From positions 29,025,148 to 29,089,147 of the forward strand of contig NC_090706.1 of the NCBI RefSeq assembly GCF_040954835.1: a stretch of 64,000 bases of DNA. Direction: 5' to 3'. Source of the DNA: Lepisosteus oculatus (Eukaryota > Chordata > Actinopteri > Semionotiformes > Lepisosteidae). Position numbers and translations under genes: made by a program. Below the pieces are notes generated by a model. That model had not been told where the DNA came from. It worked only from the letters and a program-made list of their open reading frames with translations, and made no database searches. This document shows positions 1-12,100 of the stretch, piece after piece; the first letter of the stretch is position 1, and the number at the start of each line of letters is the position of its first letter.

Positions 1-279
1 TTGCATGGTCTCGCTGTGCAGTCCTGGTGGTAGGTGGTTGTCCTCAGGACTCCAGTCCTGTCTATAGGAACAGAACCAGCCCACCAGCCTCGGCTGTATC
101 CTTCCCGATGTTCACGAACAGGCACTGTGATATAACAGCAACACACTCGCATATTTACCCCCCCCCACAGCTGAACCTTTGCCCCATAATAATCTGTAGG
201 ATATGCTTATTGAGGCATAACTGCAGTGTCTTTAAATTCAGGTATCATTCTGAAGACACCTTTTGACATGCAGTTGAGA

Positions 280-735
280 CGCAAATAGAACTTTCCTAGT
301 TCAATTGGTTCACCTTGATTCCACTGGGATATTTTTTGTAAGTATACTGATGAAAAAAATAGCAGTGTTTTCTAAACTGTGCTACAGCCTCTCCTGGTTT
401 TCTATGTGTGTTTTTTTTTAATTTTTGTTAAAGTGTAAAATCGAAGGTTTGTGTCAGGGAAATTTTTTAGAGTAAAATTGACAGTACTGTATTGCTTTGG
501 GGCTTTTTTTGTTTTGGGCTTTTGAGTTTGCTTAATATTTAAGCTGCAAATCGACCCCACTGTTTCATTAGATTCGTCTCCTTTATTTTGTGAGCTTGCA
601 ATGAAAACAAAAAAAAATCAAAAACTGCTGCGTGAGTCATGTTTAAAGCTTCATCCAGACTGTGTTTGATGAATCTTGTCTCTCAATTACTTAAATAAAG
701 AGGATTCTTTGTTTTTGTTGATATTTTCTAGTTCT
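280..735 (+). other. Candidate 3' UTR end of a convergent plus-strand gene
   Basis: The segment is AT-rich and ends with AATAAA at 694-699, followed about 10-20 bases later by a GT-rich run (ttctttgtttttgttg), the layout of a cleavage and polyadenylation site. In human 5q33 the next gene after TTC1, PWWP2A, is convergent with it, so its 3' UTR would be expected here on the plus strand. That identity is inferred from synteny only; no coding sequence is present to confirm it. Confidence 0.3.
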
Positions 736-1157
736 TGGTAATTTTTTCCTTTTTTGTTCCAGTCACCTCTCTACTGTGTCTCCACACCACAGCTCATAAG
801 GGATCCCCTCATTTTCCGTCCACATCCATCTTTAAATTAGTTTATTGCAGTAAATTCTTTAATTTACCACTCCCAGATACTGAGAACCCCAGGCCTGTGG
901 CCCTCAATGACTCGAGCCCTGGAGCTGGAGTTTAAGTCTCAGAAGGATGTCAGTCTGTGTAGATAACCTTACTCTCTCCCTGCTGGTGCTGCCCAGGAAG
1001 TGCTTTGCCCGTTTCTGTGCTGGAAACAAGAGGGTGTAGTTATCAAAGGACTTGGCCAGTAAAGATCAATTTAATCATTAGGAGCTCAGCTGAAATTGCA
1101 GGTTTGTTTCTCAGAGTGGAACACTGGAAATAGGTAAAGGCACTGGAACACATACAG

Positions 1158-1242
1158 AGCACACACACACGCACAAACTCACAAATATACACACTCACAC
1201 GCACACAGATTCGCATTTACACACTCGCACACAGACACGCAT
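1158..1242. repeat. Imperfect CA-rich simple repeat
   Basis: Runs of acacac interrupted by cgcac, actcac and atatac. Degenerate microsatellite. Confidence 0.8.
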
Positions 1243-2293
1243 GCCACGGGAAGTTAACTTCGAGTAAAAAAGTAATAAAGAGCTCCAGGAATGGTTTTTT
1301 TCTCTCCCTCATTTTCTTTTATCTTTTGTGAGCTGCTCTGGCACTGCAGATAACAGCATTGAAGAGAAAAACGCAGGCTGGAATCAGCCGGCTGTCCTCG
1401 AGTTCCAACGAAGACAGACAGACCCCCTGGGAACGGCTCGATGGCCAGACGAGGAATCGCACGGTTCGGCCGCGGTAAAACAGCTTCCTGCGCAGAGGGG
1501 CTGAAACGCGTTCTCTCCCCAGAGGAGCGGAGGAGAGCTGGTGAGACTTTGCCTGCCCACCCCCGCGCTGTGTCCCCACCAACTTTTATTGGATTTTAGT
1601 TCTAAACTGAACTTTTTAAAATAAAATCCAAAGAAATGAAAAAAATATATAAATTCTCCTTTCTTTGCGTCCTTATATTTGTGTTGCTCGGTCTTCACTC
1701 CTCCTCACTCTCGTTCTCTGGCTCCAAGTCCGAGTCGCCATTGAGCTTAATTTCCACTGAGCACCGAGCCACGGCGGTCTGTGTCTCACAAGCACAGAGA
1801 CGCAGGGCTAAGCCCCCCCTGCCCACACCCTACTGGGAACAAGTGGCTTGGGGGTAGAAACAGGCTCCCCAGAGCACCTTTCACAAAGGGGTATTGAAGG
1901 GAACAACGCCCCTCGCAGGCTGTGACTGAAAGGAGACGGGGCTCTCAGGGAACAGAGGAATGCTGGTGAAGGGTGTGGAATTCAGGCAGACCGGGGCAGA
2001 TGGTAGACTCTGACTGGAACCAATTTAGTATTTAGCAGACTTGGTGATTTTTCCCATGCAGTCGGACAACAGAACATTGCATTTGGTCGGTGCTTAAAAA
2101 TATTGCCGTACCACGTGTGCAGTTAGATATGCACTCTGCGCTTGTCTAGACATTTATGGTGGCTCAGGGTGTCTGCTGGAACTTGTATTCTCCAGATCTT
2201 GGATTACAAAAGGTTGGATCTGGAGCATGGTTGTGCTGTGCTCTCTCAGCAGGCGGGGTGGGAGAAGACCGATAATACACTGGCTTTACAGTT

Positions 2294-2422
2294 CACAGCA
2301 GTCTGATCCACTCCAGGCTTTACAGTGCTGTCAGTCACCCTCCCAGTGCACAGCAGCCTGATCCACTCCAGGCTTTACAGTGCTGTCAATCTGACACCCA
2401 GTGCACAGCAATCTGATCCATG
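2294..2422. repeat. 55-bp tandem repeat, about 2.3 copies
   Basis: The unit begins cacagcagtctgatccact and restarts at 2294, 2349 and 2404, a constant 55-base spacing. Copies differ at a few positions. Confidence 0.85.
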
Positions 2423-2724
2423 TTGCTTATCACTAACTGGCTCCTTCATGCTAATTGCCTGACTCTATAAATTTGAAAAGCTAGCACTTAAAAAGAGTTA
2501 AAAGTGTTTTTAAATGAGTAATAGTAAATGTTTGTGTTTTTTGCACTTTTGCCATTCTAATAAGTTTTAAAACAAGCCTCCTTGCCTGTCTTCTCTGAAA
2601 CCTGGAGTGGATCGAACTGCCACCCACACACACGCGTGCTTTATTTCCAACTCTCCTCACTACGGGATGACAGTCCACACAACAATCATGAGTATAAAAG
2701 TGAGGGACTTTGCAGCTCCTGTAC

Positions 2725-2730
2725 TTTATT
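2725..2730 (-). terminator. TTC1: Candidate TTC1 poly(A) signal
   Basis: TTTATT on the plus strand is AATAAA on the minus strand, about 305 bases past the TTC1 stop codon. It is followed on the minus strand by a GT-rich stretch (ttgttgtgtgg) about 40 bases on, a good downstream element. A second AATAAA lies at 2640-2645. It implies a short 3' UTR of roughly 0.33 kb. Confidence 0.55.
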
Positions 2731-3035
2731 AATGGAAAAAGAAAACAGCTGAAAAAATTATGATGCAATTGGCCTCTCGTGGAACCTCCTGACCTTAAAA
2801 CAAGCACACACACTCACACACACTCACACACTCCTCTTCCAGGCGGCTCTGAGAGCAGTGAACAGTGTCCAGCTCTGGGATAGTCTGTTAGACACACTGT
2901 GTGCAGTCGGCGCTGCGTTCGGGCCCTGCGGACCTACGTGACGCTGCCCATAGGGGCAGTCCAGCGGTGAGTCTTTGGGATGGGGGTGTTTGGAGAACTG
3001 GGGTTCGGGGTGCAACGCAGCCGGACCCCCCGATG

Positions 3036-3169
3036 CTATCTGTTGTTATTGGGGTTCTGAACAAAGTTGATTGAGTAGGATCCGCTGGCGGGGTCCTGCT
3101 GGACCTGGAAGTTCTCTGTGGAGAGGCCGAAGGGGCGCAGGAACAAGTTCCCCAGGTCTTTGAGTTTGC
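3036..3169 (-). CDS. TTC1: TTC1 terminal coding exon 7
   Basis: Encodes residues 318-361, including [20 protein letters not shown] and the C-terminal [14 protein letters not shown], then TAG at 3036-3038. Acceptor tcctgcacag. The frame is only open downstream of the splice site, so a simple open-frame scan misses it. Confidence 0.95.
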
Positions 3170-6100
3170 CTGTGCAGGACAGAGAGGGAGAGAACAGGGA
3201 TGAGCTGCGTCTGCGCGGCCATACAAACTATTTTTCTCTAACCAGGGATTTTCTGCTTGCGGTTTCTTGCAGACATGCTCATGTCAGCTCTGCTGAGCTC
3301 CTCAGGGACATACTTTACCCCAGGCTGCTCTCTGCAAGTGCAGTTACTCTCACGGCCATGTGAGGAAGGGGTACTGTTAATTCAGCTGGCCTGAGCTGAA
3401 CCCTGAGCTCAGCTACATCCCCCCTCTAGTCTGTCTTCTCCAGGAGCTCAGCTAAATCCGCCCTCTAGTCTATCTTCTCCAGGAGCTCAGCTGCAACTTC
3501 CCTGTCTTTGTGAACACAAACAGAATAATTCTTCCAGGAGGACAATCATGCTAACAAGCGCAAAACTATGGTTCCTGTTCCATTTCTAACATCCCCTCTG
3601 CCCCCTGAGAAACAGCGACTCCATTTTAATCACAAACTTAGGAAGCAGGAACACAGGTGATGGGGTAAACCCCAGCGGCTTAGGGAGACAATAATGTCAG
3701 AATTGAGAAAAATATACAAATTAGGGCTGCTGAGCGTTACTCCCTCTGTACAAGTATTTATCACGTCTCGCCCACAGCAGCAGTGTGTGGCTGCAGCTGT
3801 TAAATCGATAAGAAATGTTGCTAAGCAGCCCAAAAAACCCAGAAAAAATAAAAGCTGGTGCCGCACACTGTAATTTGCAGCTCCATTCAGACAGCAGAGC
3901 AGTGTTTTGATGTTGCCTCTCTGAAGAAAGAGAGAGTGGGGTAGGCAGTCAGGCACAGCTTTGTTTTGTACGATCTCAGCACTACTCCTCACTTCTGCAA
4001 AGCCCCGCTGCTCGAAAAGCACACGTGATTCCCCTCCAAAAGTTATACCAGCTCTCTGCACGACCTTCTGTGTCAGGCCCTGCACTGGTCACACGCCAGG
4101 CAAAGAGGGGTGCGTGTCTGCTGCTCCCCTGTCAGGGGTGTGCGCCGCGGGTTGCTCTTCCCCTCTATGAGGGTTGGAAAATCACGTCCCCCCTCCTCCA
4201 CAGCCTGGTTTCCCTCCTCACGTAGTACTGTGGGTGCCTGCTGTCGCCTGAGCTCATTTACAAGTCTCTCTCGGGCTGGCAGCAGGAGTGTCAGAAAGCA
4301 ACACGTTCTGACAGGGGAGAGGAAGCTGGTGTGAATCTGATAAAAAAAAAGCACAGCGCCGCGATCCCAGTGTGTCTCGAGAGCTCTCCGCCCCCAGCCA
4401 GCCCCCGGCACTGGGAATTCTAACACCCACGGAGCTCAGAATGGAAGCAGTGCCTTTCGCGAGATTTCTCATCCATCAGAACAAGAGGAGTTACGCGGAT
4501 TGGCGGGCGATGCGCTCCTTCAGAAACTGGCCCTGTGAGGTTTGCATCGGGGTGTCAAAGTATTGCTTCTGGCAGATCTGCTCTTCCTAGCTTGAGAAGG
4601 GCAGACCCGCGTGACGAGAAGCACAGTCTGTGCACAGAAGACTAACGGAGTCGACAATGTGAAGGCCACAGACGGGTGGGGGAAACTCTCCCGGTGTCTT
4701 TTCAGAAATGGAGGGTTTACATTTCTGCCAGGCTATGTAACTGCAGCAGCCTGACAAAGTGAGCTCCGCAATGCTCCCAAGTCGTGCTTCATTCTTTGTA
4801 TTTATGCACCCAGAACAATTCTAAAAACCCTCTGTTACACAGTTGCAAGAAAAAGTTTGTGAACCCTTTGGACTTACCTGGATTTCTGCATTCATTACTC
4901 ATAAAAATGTGGTCTGATCTTCAACTAAGTCTCAATTATAGACAAACACAAATCTGCTTCAACTAAGAACACACAAACAATTGTACTTCTTCTTGCCAGT
5001 ACTGAACACATCGTTTAAATATTCACAGTCCAGGCTGGAAAAAGTCTGTGATCCTCTAGGCTGATGACTTCTCCAAAAGCTAACTGGGGTCAGGTGTTCC
5101 AATCAATGAGATGAGATTGGAGGTGTGGGCTGCAGGTGCCCTGTCCTTTAAAAAAGGTACACAAAGGGTGGTTACTGACAGAGTCTGCTCTTCTCAAGGA
5201 AGAGCTGTTCATGTGAACCATGCCCCGAACAAAAGACATATCAGAGGACCTTAGAAGAAAAATTGTAGAGATGCATAAAGCTGGAAAACGCTACAAAAGC
5301 ATTTCTAAAGGCCTGGGTGTTCATCGATCCACAGTAAGACAATTGTCTACAAATGGAGGAATTGTCTACTCCCTAGGAGTGGGCGTCCTGCAACGATCAC
5401 GGCGAGCAAGGCATCCCAGAAATATCAATGATCCGAAACAGTTTTGTAAGGAGGGAGGGTCTAGAATTCCTCCTAACCGTGCAAGTCTCATCAGCAGCTA
5501 CAGGAAACGTTTGGTGGAGGTTCTACCAGTTACTAAATACAGGGATTCAAATACGCTTTCCTGCCTGGACTGTGAATGTTGAAACGGTGTGTTCAATATT
5601 GACAAGAAGAAGTGCAATTGCTTGTGTGTTATTAGTTTAAGCAGACTGTGCTGGTCTATTATTGTGACTTAGTTGAAGATCAGACCACATTTGTCTAATT
5701 CATGCAGAAATTCAGGTCATTCCAAAGGGGCTCACAAACCTTTTCATGTGAAATGCTTAAAATCCAAATGAGTTTAAAGTGAAGGGGCTCCTTTAATGCA
5801 GAGCGCAACTATGTTCAGCGCACTGCAGGGAGGTGGACTCTAACTGGTCAAGAGCGGCTCTTGGCACAGGAGGTCTATCTGCACATTAAATGTTAAAAAG
5901 CAGCAGTTGTTCACCCCAGAGGCACTTCTGGCTTTTAAATACCACACAACTGGCTCCTGCTACTTCACATGGGCTGAGAGTCTCGAGTTCAGATTGATTA
6001 GCCTTTCAGGGCGCTGCACAGCAAACTGATCTTTTTATAGCTGTGCTGCTGCAAACAGAAATCTGCACTTGGAGACGGGTGAGAGGAGAGAGAAACTGAC

Positions 6101-9100
6101 ACACTCCCACACACACTCACACTCACCTCCAACCCCCACACACTCACACTCCCCCCACACACATCCCAACGTCTGCTTCATTCACCTCTTCTGCTTTTAT
6201 TTATTCAACTGTCTTTTCTCCAGTTGTTGAACTGGAGTGTTTGTCTTTGTGCGTCACCCCCTGTAATAGCTTTCTAAATGCTTAAGAAAGAGGAAGAACC
6301 GGTGCACTCACCCATCATCTCCTCTTTCAGCTTCTCGTTCCTCTCCGTGATCTGCTCGGGCAGGCGCTGGGAAGACAGACAGGAAGGGAGTGACTTCAGG
6401 AGGCCAAGACCAATACCAGAACCGGGACAAAGATCAAACCCCAGACCGGGATCAGAACCAATACTGGGACAGTGACCAAGACCAGAACAGGACCAGGTCC
6501 AGCTTAAGGGACCGGGGACACTGGGCTGAGGGGGTACGACTCTCAATTGAAATACAAATCAGTTTGACACTTAACATGTACTTCAGTCTACAGCACTAAC
6601 GTTCTGCACAAAGGGAATCTAAATTAAACCTAATCCTTCAGCCATCTGCCAATCGGTAAGTCCTGATTAGTATGGATGCAATGAGTGGATTCAAGCAGCC
6701 TCTGGCAAATCAGAGCTGGGCACCTACAGACACAGCTGTAACACACCTAGAGAACATCTTAGGAGGACTGCAGCTAGAGAAAGGTTGGTACTTTGGGAAT
6801 GGAAGAAAAGAGAGACACAAGACTGGCGTTACTGTTAGCAGGCTGCTTGCTTCATCTCCTGGTCCAAACCAAGAAGTGAGAAAATCGAGGAGGCACAAGG
6901 GTGGTGGGAGTGTGGGAAAAAAACTCATTATTTTAAGAAACAGCCAGGAAAGGAGGCATTTCTTTACACAGAGGGCGGTGGGAGTGTGGAACACTTTGCT
7001 CAGCCATGCTCATATGTCCACAATGGAAGAGAATATGCAGTTTTCCTGCTTGAGCACTCTCTCCATCCAGGCACTGCTGTTTTATTGCTGATCCTCCTCG
7101 CCCGACAAGATGGCCCCCTCGCGGTCCGTGTCAGGCAGGCCGGCTGTGGTTTGCATGCACAGAGCAGTGTACAGCACCGTGACAAAAAAAAAAAAGAGAG
7201 AAGCTCTTGAAAAGTTTGAAAGTCAGCAGTATAAAAAGCCAAGGCTCCTCCACCCCTCCCCACCCTGCTTTGTACACCAGACACGTACGGAGATGCTTTT
7301 GAAATGCCAATCCTGTAATCTCAGGCTTTACTCCGGCAAGCCTTCCAAGACACAAAACTGCAGGCACTTTCAGGGGAAGGTGGGGGTGGGGGGGTCTGAG
7401 AACTCCCCTGCCCTCCCCTCAGTGCTTCTAGCTGTCCTTCTGGCAGCTTCTGTATGGGCTAATTGATAGTTACTGGTGATCAATAAGCTCCCAGGTCGAT
7501 CTATAACAGAATACTGGAACAAAGTGAAAAGGGGCAGACCGCGGGTGTCTGAGAAACACCGTGCTCAGAGAGTCCACATGGTGGACAGAAACCGCCAACG
7601 ACGCATTGATCCCGATCTGACCTCTCGGACTTTCATTCCTCCAGCAAGTGCCAGCTGGAGGAATGAAATAAGAAGGTTTTCCTCCTTCTTTCTCCTCCGC
7701 GTTTCCAGGTTTCAGTGCGAAAGGGCCAGGACTCCTGACCCCCACGCGTTCAAAGGAAGATTGCAGATTGCCAAGGCAAACGATGTGCCCTATGCTTCAC
7801 ATCAGATACGCCCTCTACTGCCCAACTACCACTGGATGGGCTGGGTGTTCAGGAACTTCACCAGGCAAATAAGTGTCTAAAAGATCAGCTCGCTGGGCAC
7901 ATGCACCATCTCAGTTTTGTATCGACACACTCAGCGATCGGTCTGTGTATTGTTTGCGTAGGTTTGTTTCTTCACTACTGGTGTGCAGTGCTGGGGCACT
8001 GGGTTGAATTCCGGGGCCACGGGTGCTGTCTGTGTGGAGTTTGTTCATTCTCCCACAGTTTCCTCCCACAGTACAAACACATGGTGGCAGATTAACTGGC
8101 TTCAGGGAAAGCTGGCTCTGGTGTGCGCGTGTGCCTGTGTCTGTATGTGCCCTGTGATGGACTGGTGTCCTTGCCAGAGTGGATCTTGCTTTGTGCCCAC
8201 TGCTTACCAGGACAGGCTCCAGCTCTCCCACGACCCTGAATTTGGACTCAGCAGTTAGAGAATGGATAGAGAGATGGTTGGATGTGGGCGGAGCGGTGGC
8301 TCTGTGGCTAAGGATCTGCGCCTGTGACCGGAAGGTTGCCGGTTCAAATCCCGCGGCCGGCAGAGGAATCCTACTCCGTTGGGCCCCTGAGCAAGGCCCT
8401 TAACCCCAACTGCTCCAGGGGCGCCGTACAATGGCAGACCCTGCGCTCTGACCCCAAGCTTCTCTCCCTGTCTCTGTGTCTGTGTCTCCCTGGAGAAAAA
8501 GCTGGGGTATGCGAAAAGACGCATTCCTAATGCAAGAAATTGTATAGGGCTAATAAAGAAACATTAAAACATGTTTTTGACAAGATGCAGAAACAATTAG
8601 CCACCTGTTTGTTCTCCTTCACCCTCACATCGAGTTCTTCCCTTTCTATTTCTGAATGGACGAACAGACAGAGCATCTATTAAGACATGTATTATGATAC
8701 ATGAGAGAAAAAGCAGGCACTCATTATTTCACATGCAAATGCACGGCACTCAGGCATTCACAGTACAAGAGGCCATCAGAAAGATCACAGACGACAGGAG
8801 ACCATCTGGCCCCTCTGATCATAATTGGCTAAATGATCCAAGAAATCTGTTCTAGCTGTTTCTTGAAAGAAGCCAGGATATCAGCTTCAACAGCATGGCC
8901 AGCTGGGCAGCTTGTTCCACACTCCCACCTCCCTTTGTGTAAAGAAGTTTGCATTCTATTTAAATGTCCAGGAGTGTGTCCATAAAAAATTTCCCTCAGG
9001 GGACAATAAATCTTATGATATTTCCTGTCCTGATCCAAGGATCTTATCCAGCTATTTATTAAAAAAAAAACAGGGTATCTGCTTCACCAACGTGGCTTGA

Positions 9101-12100
9101 CAACTTGTTCCACACTCCCACCACCCTTTGCGTAAAGAAGCACCTCCCGCCCTGATTGGAGGATCTCTTCCAGCTGTTTCGTGAAGGAAGCCAGGCGTTG
9201 GCTTCAACCACTTGGCTGAGAATGCCGGAAAAAGAGTATATCTCCACAGGACGATCCGTGTGACAACACAGTTAGCTCTCTCTCCAGACCAGTGGGAAAA
9301 GATGTACAGCAGACACAGAAGACAGTACTTCTGGATCCGACATCAAACCACCCCCTCCACCATGACCTCAGGAAAATTCATGTGAATGGGGGAGGGGGGT
9401 TAGTTAGTAGACACAGCTGGAGAAGGTAATCTGTACCTGGGACACCAGCGGACACATCGGTAGGCGATGCCGCTCAGACTCACCATGCAGGCCTCCCTGG
9501 CCTGGTGCACTGTGGGATCCTTCTCCAAAACGGCCTTGTAGTCCTCTAGGGCCTCGTCCAGCTTGTCCGTCTTCTCATACAGCTCCGCCCTGCGGAGAAT
9601 CGCCCGGACGTAATTGGGGTTCAGGTCTATGGCTGTAAAGAGAGGTGGATCAGAGGGGCAATGCGGCAGGCAGGGACTGGGGTGACATACAACAGGTCTA
9701 CTGTGTTCACTGAACCCCACTCTGGTCTTGTCCAGTTTCTCTCTCCTCCCCTGATCTGTGTGTCGTGGGGCTGCAGGAGGACTGAACCCCACTCTGGTCT
9801 TGTCCAGTTTCTCTCTCCTCCCCTGATCTGTGTGTCGTGGGGCTGCAGGAGGACTGAACCCCACTCTGGTCTTGTACAGTTTCTCTCTCCTCCCCTGATC
9901 TCTGTGCCGTGGGGCTGCAGGAGGACTGAACCCCACTCTGGTCTTGTACAGTTTCTCTCTCCTCCCCTGATCTGTGTGTCGTGGAGCTGCAGGAGGACTG
10001 AACCCCACTCTGGTCTTGTACAGTTTCTCTCTCCTCCCCTGATCTGTGTGCCGTGGGGCTGCAGGAGGACTGAACCCCACTCTGGTCTTGTACAGTTTCT
10101 CTCTCCTCCCTGACCTGTGTGTCGTGGGGATGAAGGTGTACAATAACAGGTGCATCCACACTTCAGTGGGGATGGGATTCTCTCTTATCTATATGAAATT
10201 CTATGGGATCCTTTGTGATTAAAATTGTATAAATGCAAGGAATAATTATTAATTAGAATTGAGTGCTTTCTGGGGACAAGAGGTTACTGCACTTCTTTAA
10301 TGGATGAAGTGTGTCCCCTCCTTAATGTGAAACACTCAGAGATGAGCAATTGCAGAAATCTTATTGGGCCTCAGGACTACAAGTACCAGAATGCACTGGG
10401 TCAACACCAGCTTTAGTGTTCCGCCTCTTCCTGTTCAAGATGGACAAGACCGGGCATGGAATTTGCACAGCAACACTGTGTACAAAGGGATACAGAATTT
10501 TTTCCCCCTACAAACAATAAGACAAGAGGAACATGTTCTTACCTTTTGTGCAGTCTGATATAGCTTTCTCCTTCTTATCCTGCAAAAGGAAAGCAAAAAG
10601 CATTTTGGCACACACTGCGACAAGATGATCTGTACCTGACTATTGCAGGGATCTTCATGGGCCTGACTGTGCTGAAGGACTGTAAATAGACTTGGATAAA
10701 ATGCCCAAGAAGCAGCAATCTGTCAATCTAAACTTCAGACTGTGAAGATCCTGGAGGAATCTGTGGGAAAGTCAAGGATCATAGGGCAGAAACACAGAAC
10801 TAAATATCTTAGCCTGTAGGTTTTATTGGGAAGTCAAACTTCACAATGACTAAAGACTTGGGAAGAGCTTGAATTAATTCAATTAAATCAATAATTGATT
10901 CAATTAACCCATTAAGAGTTTGGGCAGAATGAAAACCTGGAGATCACTGACCTAGAGTATAAGAATATTAGAGAGGTGGGCCTCTGCTACAAAAAATAAA
11001 GCACCTGCCCAACAGCAAACCAGAAACTCAAATCGTCCGGCTTTGTCCGAAACAATTATGCACCTGTGCCGTAACCTCCAGACTTCTACACAAGCTTCTG
11101 CATCAGGGCTGCATGCAGTGCAGCTCCAGGCTACCAGCAATGGATGGGTTCGGCCTAATATACTTGTGTCACGACTGTCCCCTTCGCCTGTTACTATGCT
11201 TTAACTGGGGATCCGGAGTAGCCTGGCCCGATAAATTGCTCAAAGCACCAGAGGAGCCCTGCAGTCCACACACTGTGTTTAAATAGCTACGAAGAGGACG
11301 AGGACACCAAACAGTGACACACGAATGAGCGAGTGTCTCCCAGAGTCTGGGGCCTTGGACTATACCACAGCATTAGGGCGGAGCGGTGGCTCTGTGGCTA
11401 AGGATCTGCGCCTGTGGCTGGAAGGTTGCCGGTTCAAATCCCGCAGCCGGCAGAGGAATCCTACTCCGTTGGGCCCCTGAGCAAGGCCCTTAACCCCAAC
11501 TGCTCCAGGGGCGCCGTACAATGGCCGACCCTGCGCTCTGACCCCCAGCTTCTCTCCCTGTCTGTGTGTCTGTATCTCCATGGAGAAAAAGCTGGGGTAT
11601 GCGAAAAGACAAATTCCTAATGCAAGAAATTGTATAGGGCTAATAAAGAAACATTATCATTATTATCACATTATCATTATCATCAATGACTCCAGATCTC
11701 CCATCTACTTGCGCCTGCTGCTCTGTGAATACAGTGCACGCCTCTCCTCAAGTTACTTCTCGTTTCTCCCCTATTAGGCAGCACAGAGCCCGTGCTGTGT
11801 CAAACAACGAGTGCGAGGGCGCGGGTCTCTGTTCCTACCAGGCATCGGAGAGGGCTTGACGGAAGGGGGAACTGTGGGGAATGACCTGCCACCCTAAGTC
11901 ACCTGACCAACTGCAGGTAGACAACTGGCTGCCTGACAAGTGAAATCCAGGAAGTGGGTCGTCAACCTCTGCTCCCCAGAGGGAGAGCGGAGCCTCCGAG
12001 ATCCGCTACACCAGAGGGAGCGCCCGCCAGATGAGCCTGTGAATTGTCTCAAATTGAACTGACTTTGGAAGTCTAGTCGGAACTCAAATTAAAAAAAAAG

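Larger units (their letters stand above)
1..2700. other. Gene-free left flank downstream of TTC1
   Basis: No coding exon is recognisable on either strand. The stretch holds an AT-rich plus-strand segment with a poly(A)-like end near 700, a CA-rich simple repeat near 1.2 kb, a short tandem repeat near 2.3 kb, and otherwise plain sequence. Short open frames here lack codon bias or recognisable domains. Confidence 0.6.

Noticed and set aside
9661-10161. Repeated open frames of 150 or more codons on both strands
   Set aside because: Created by the 72-bp tandem repeat, whose length is a multiple of 3. Only the part at 9484-9632 is a TTC1 exon.
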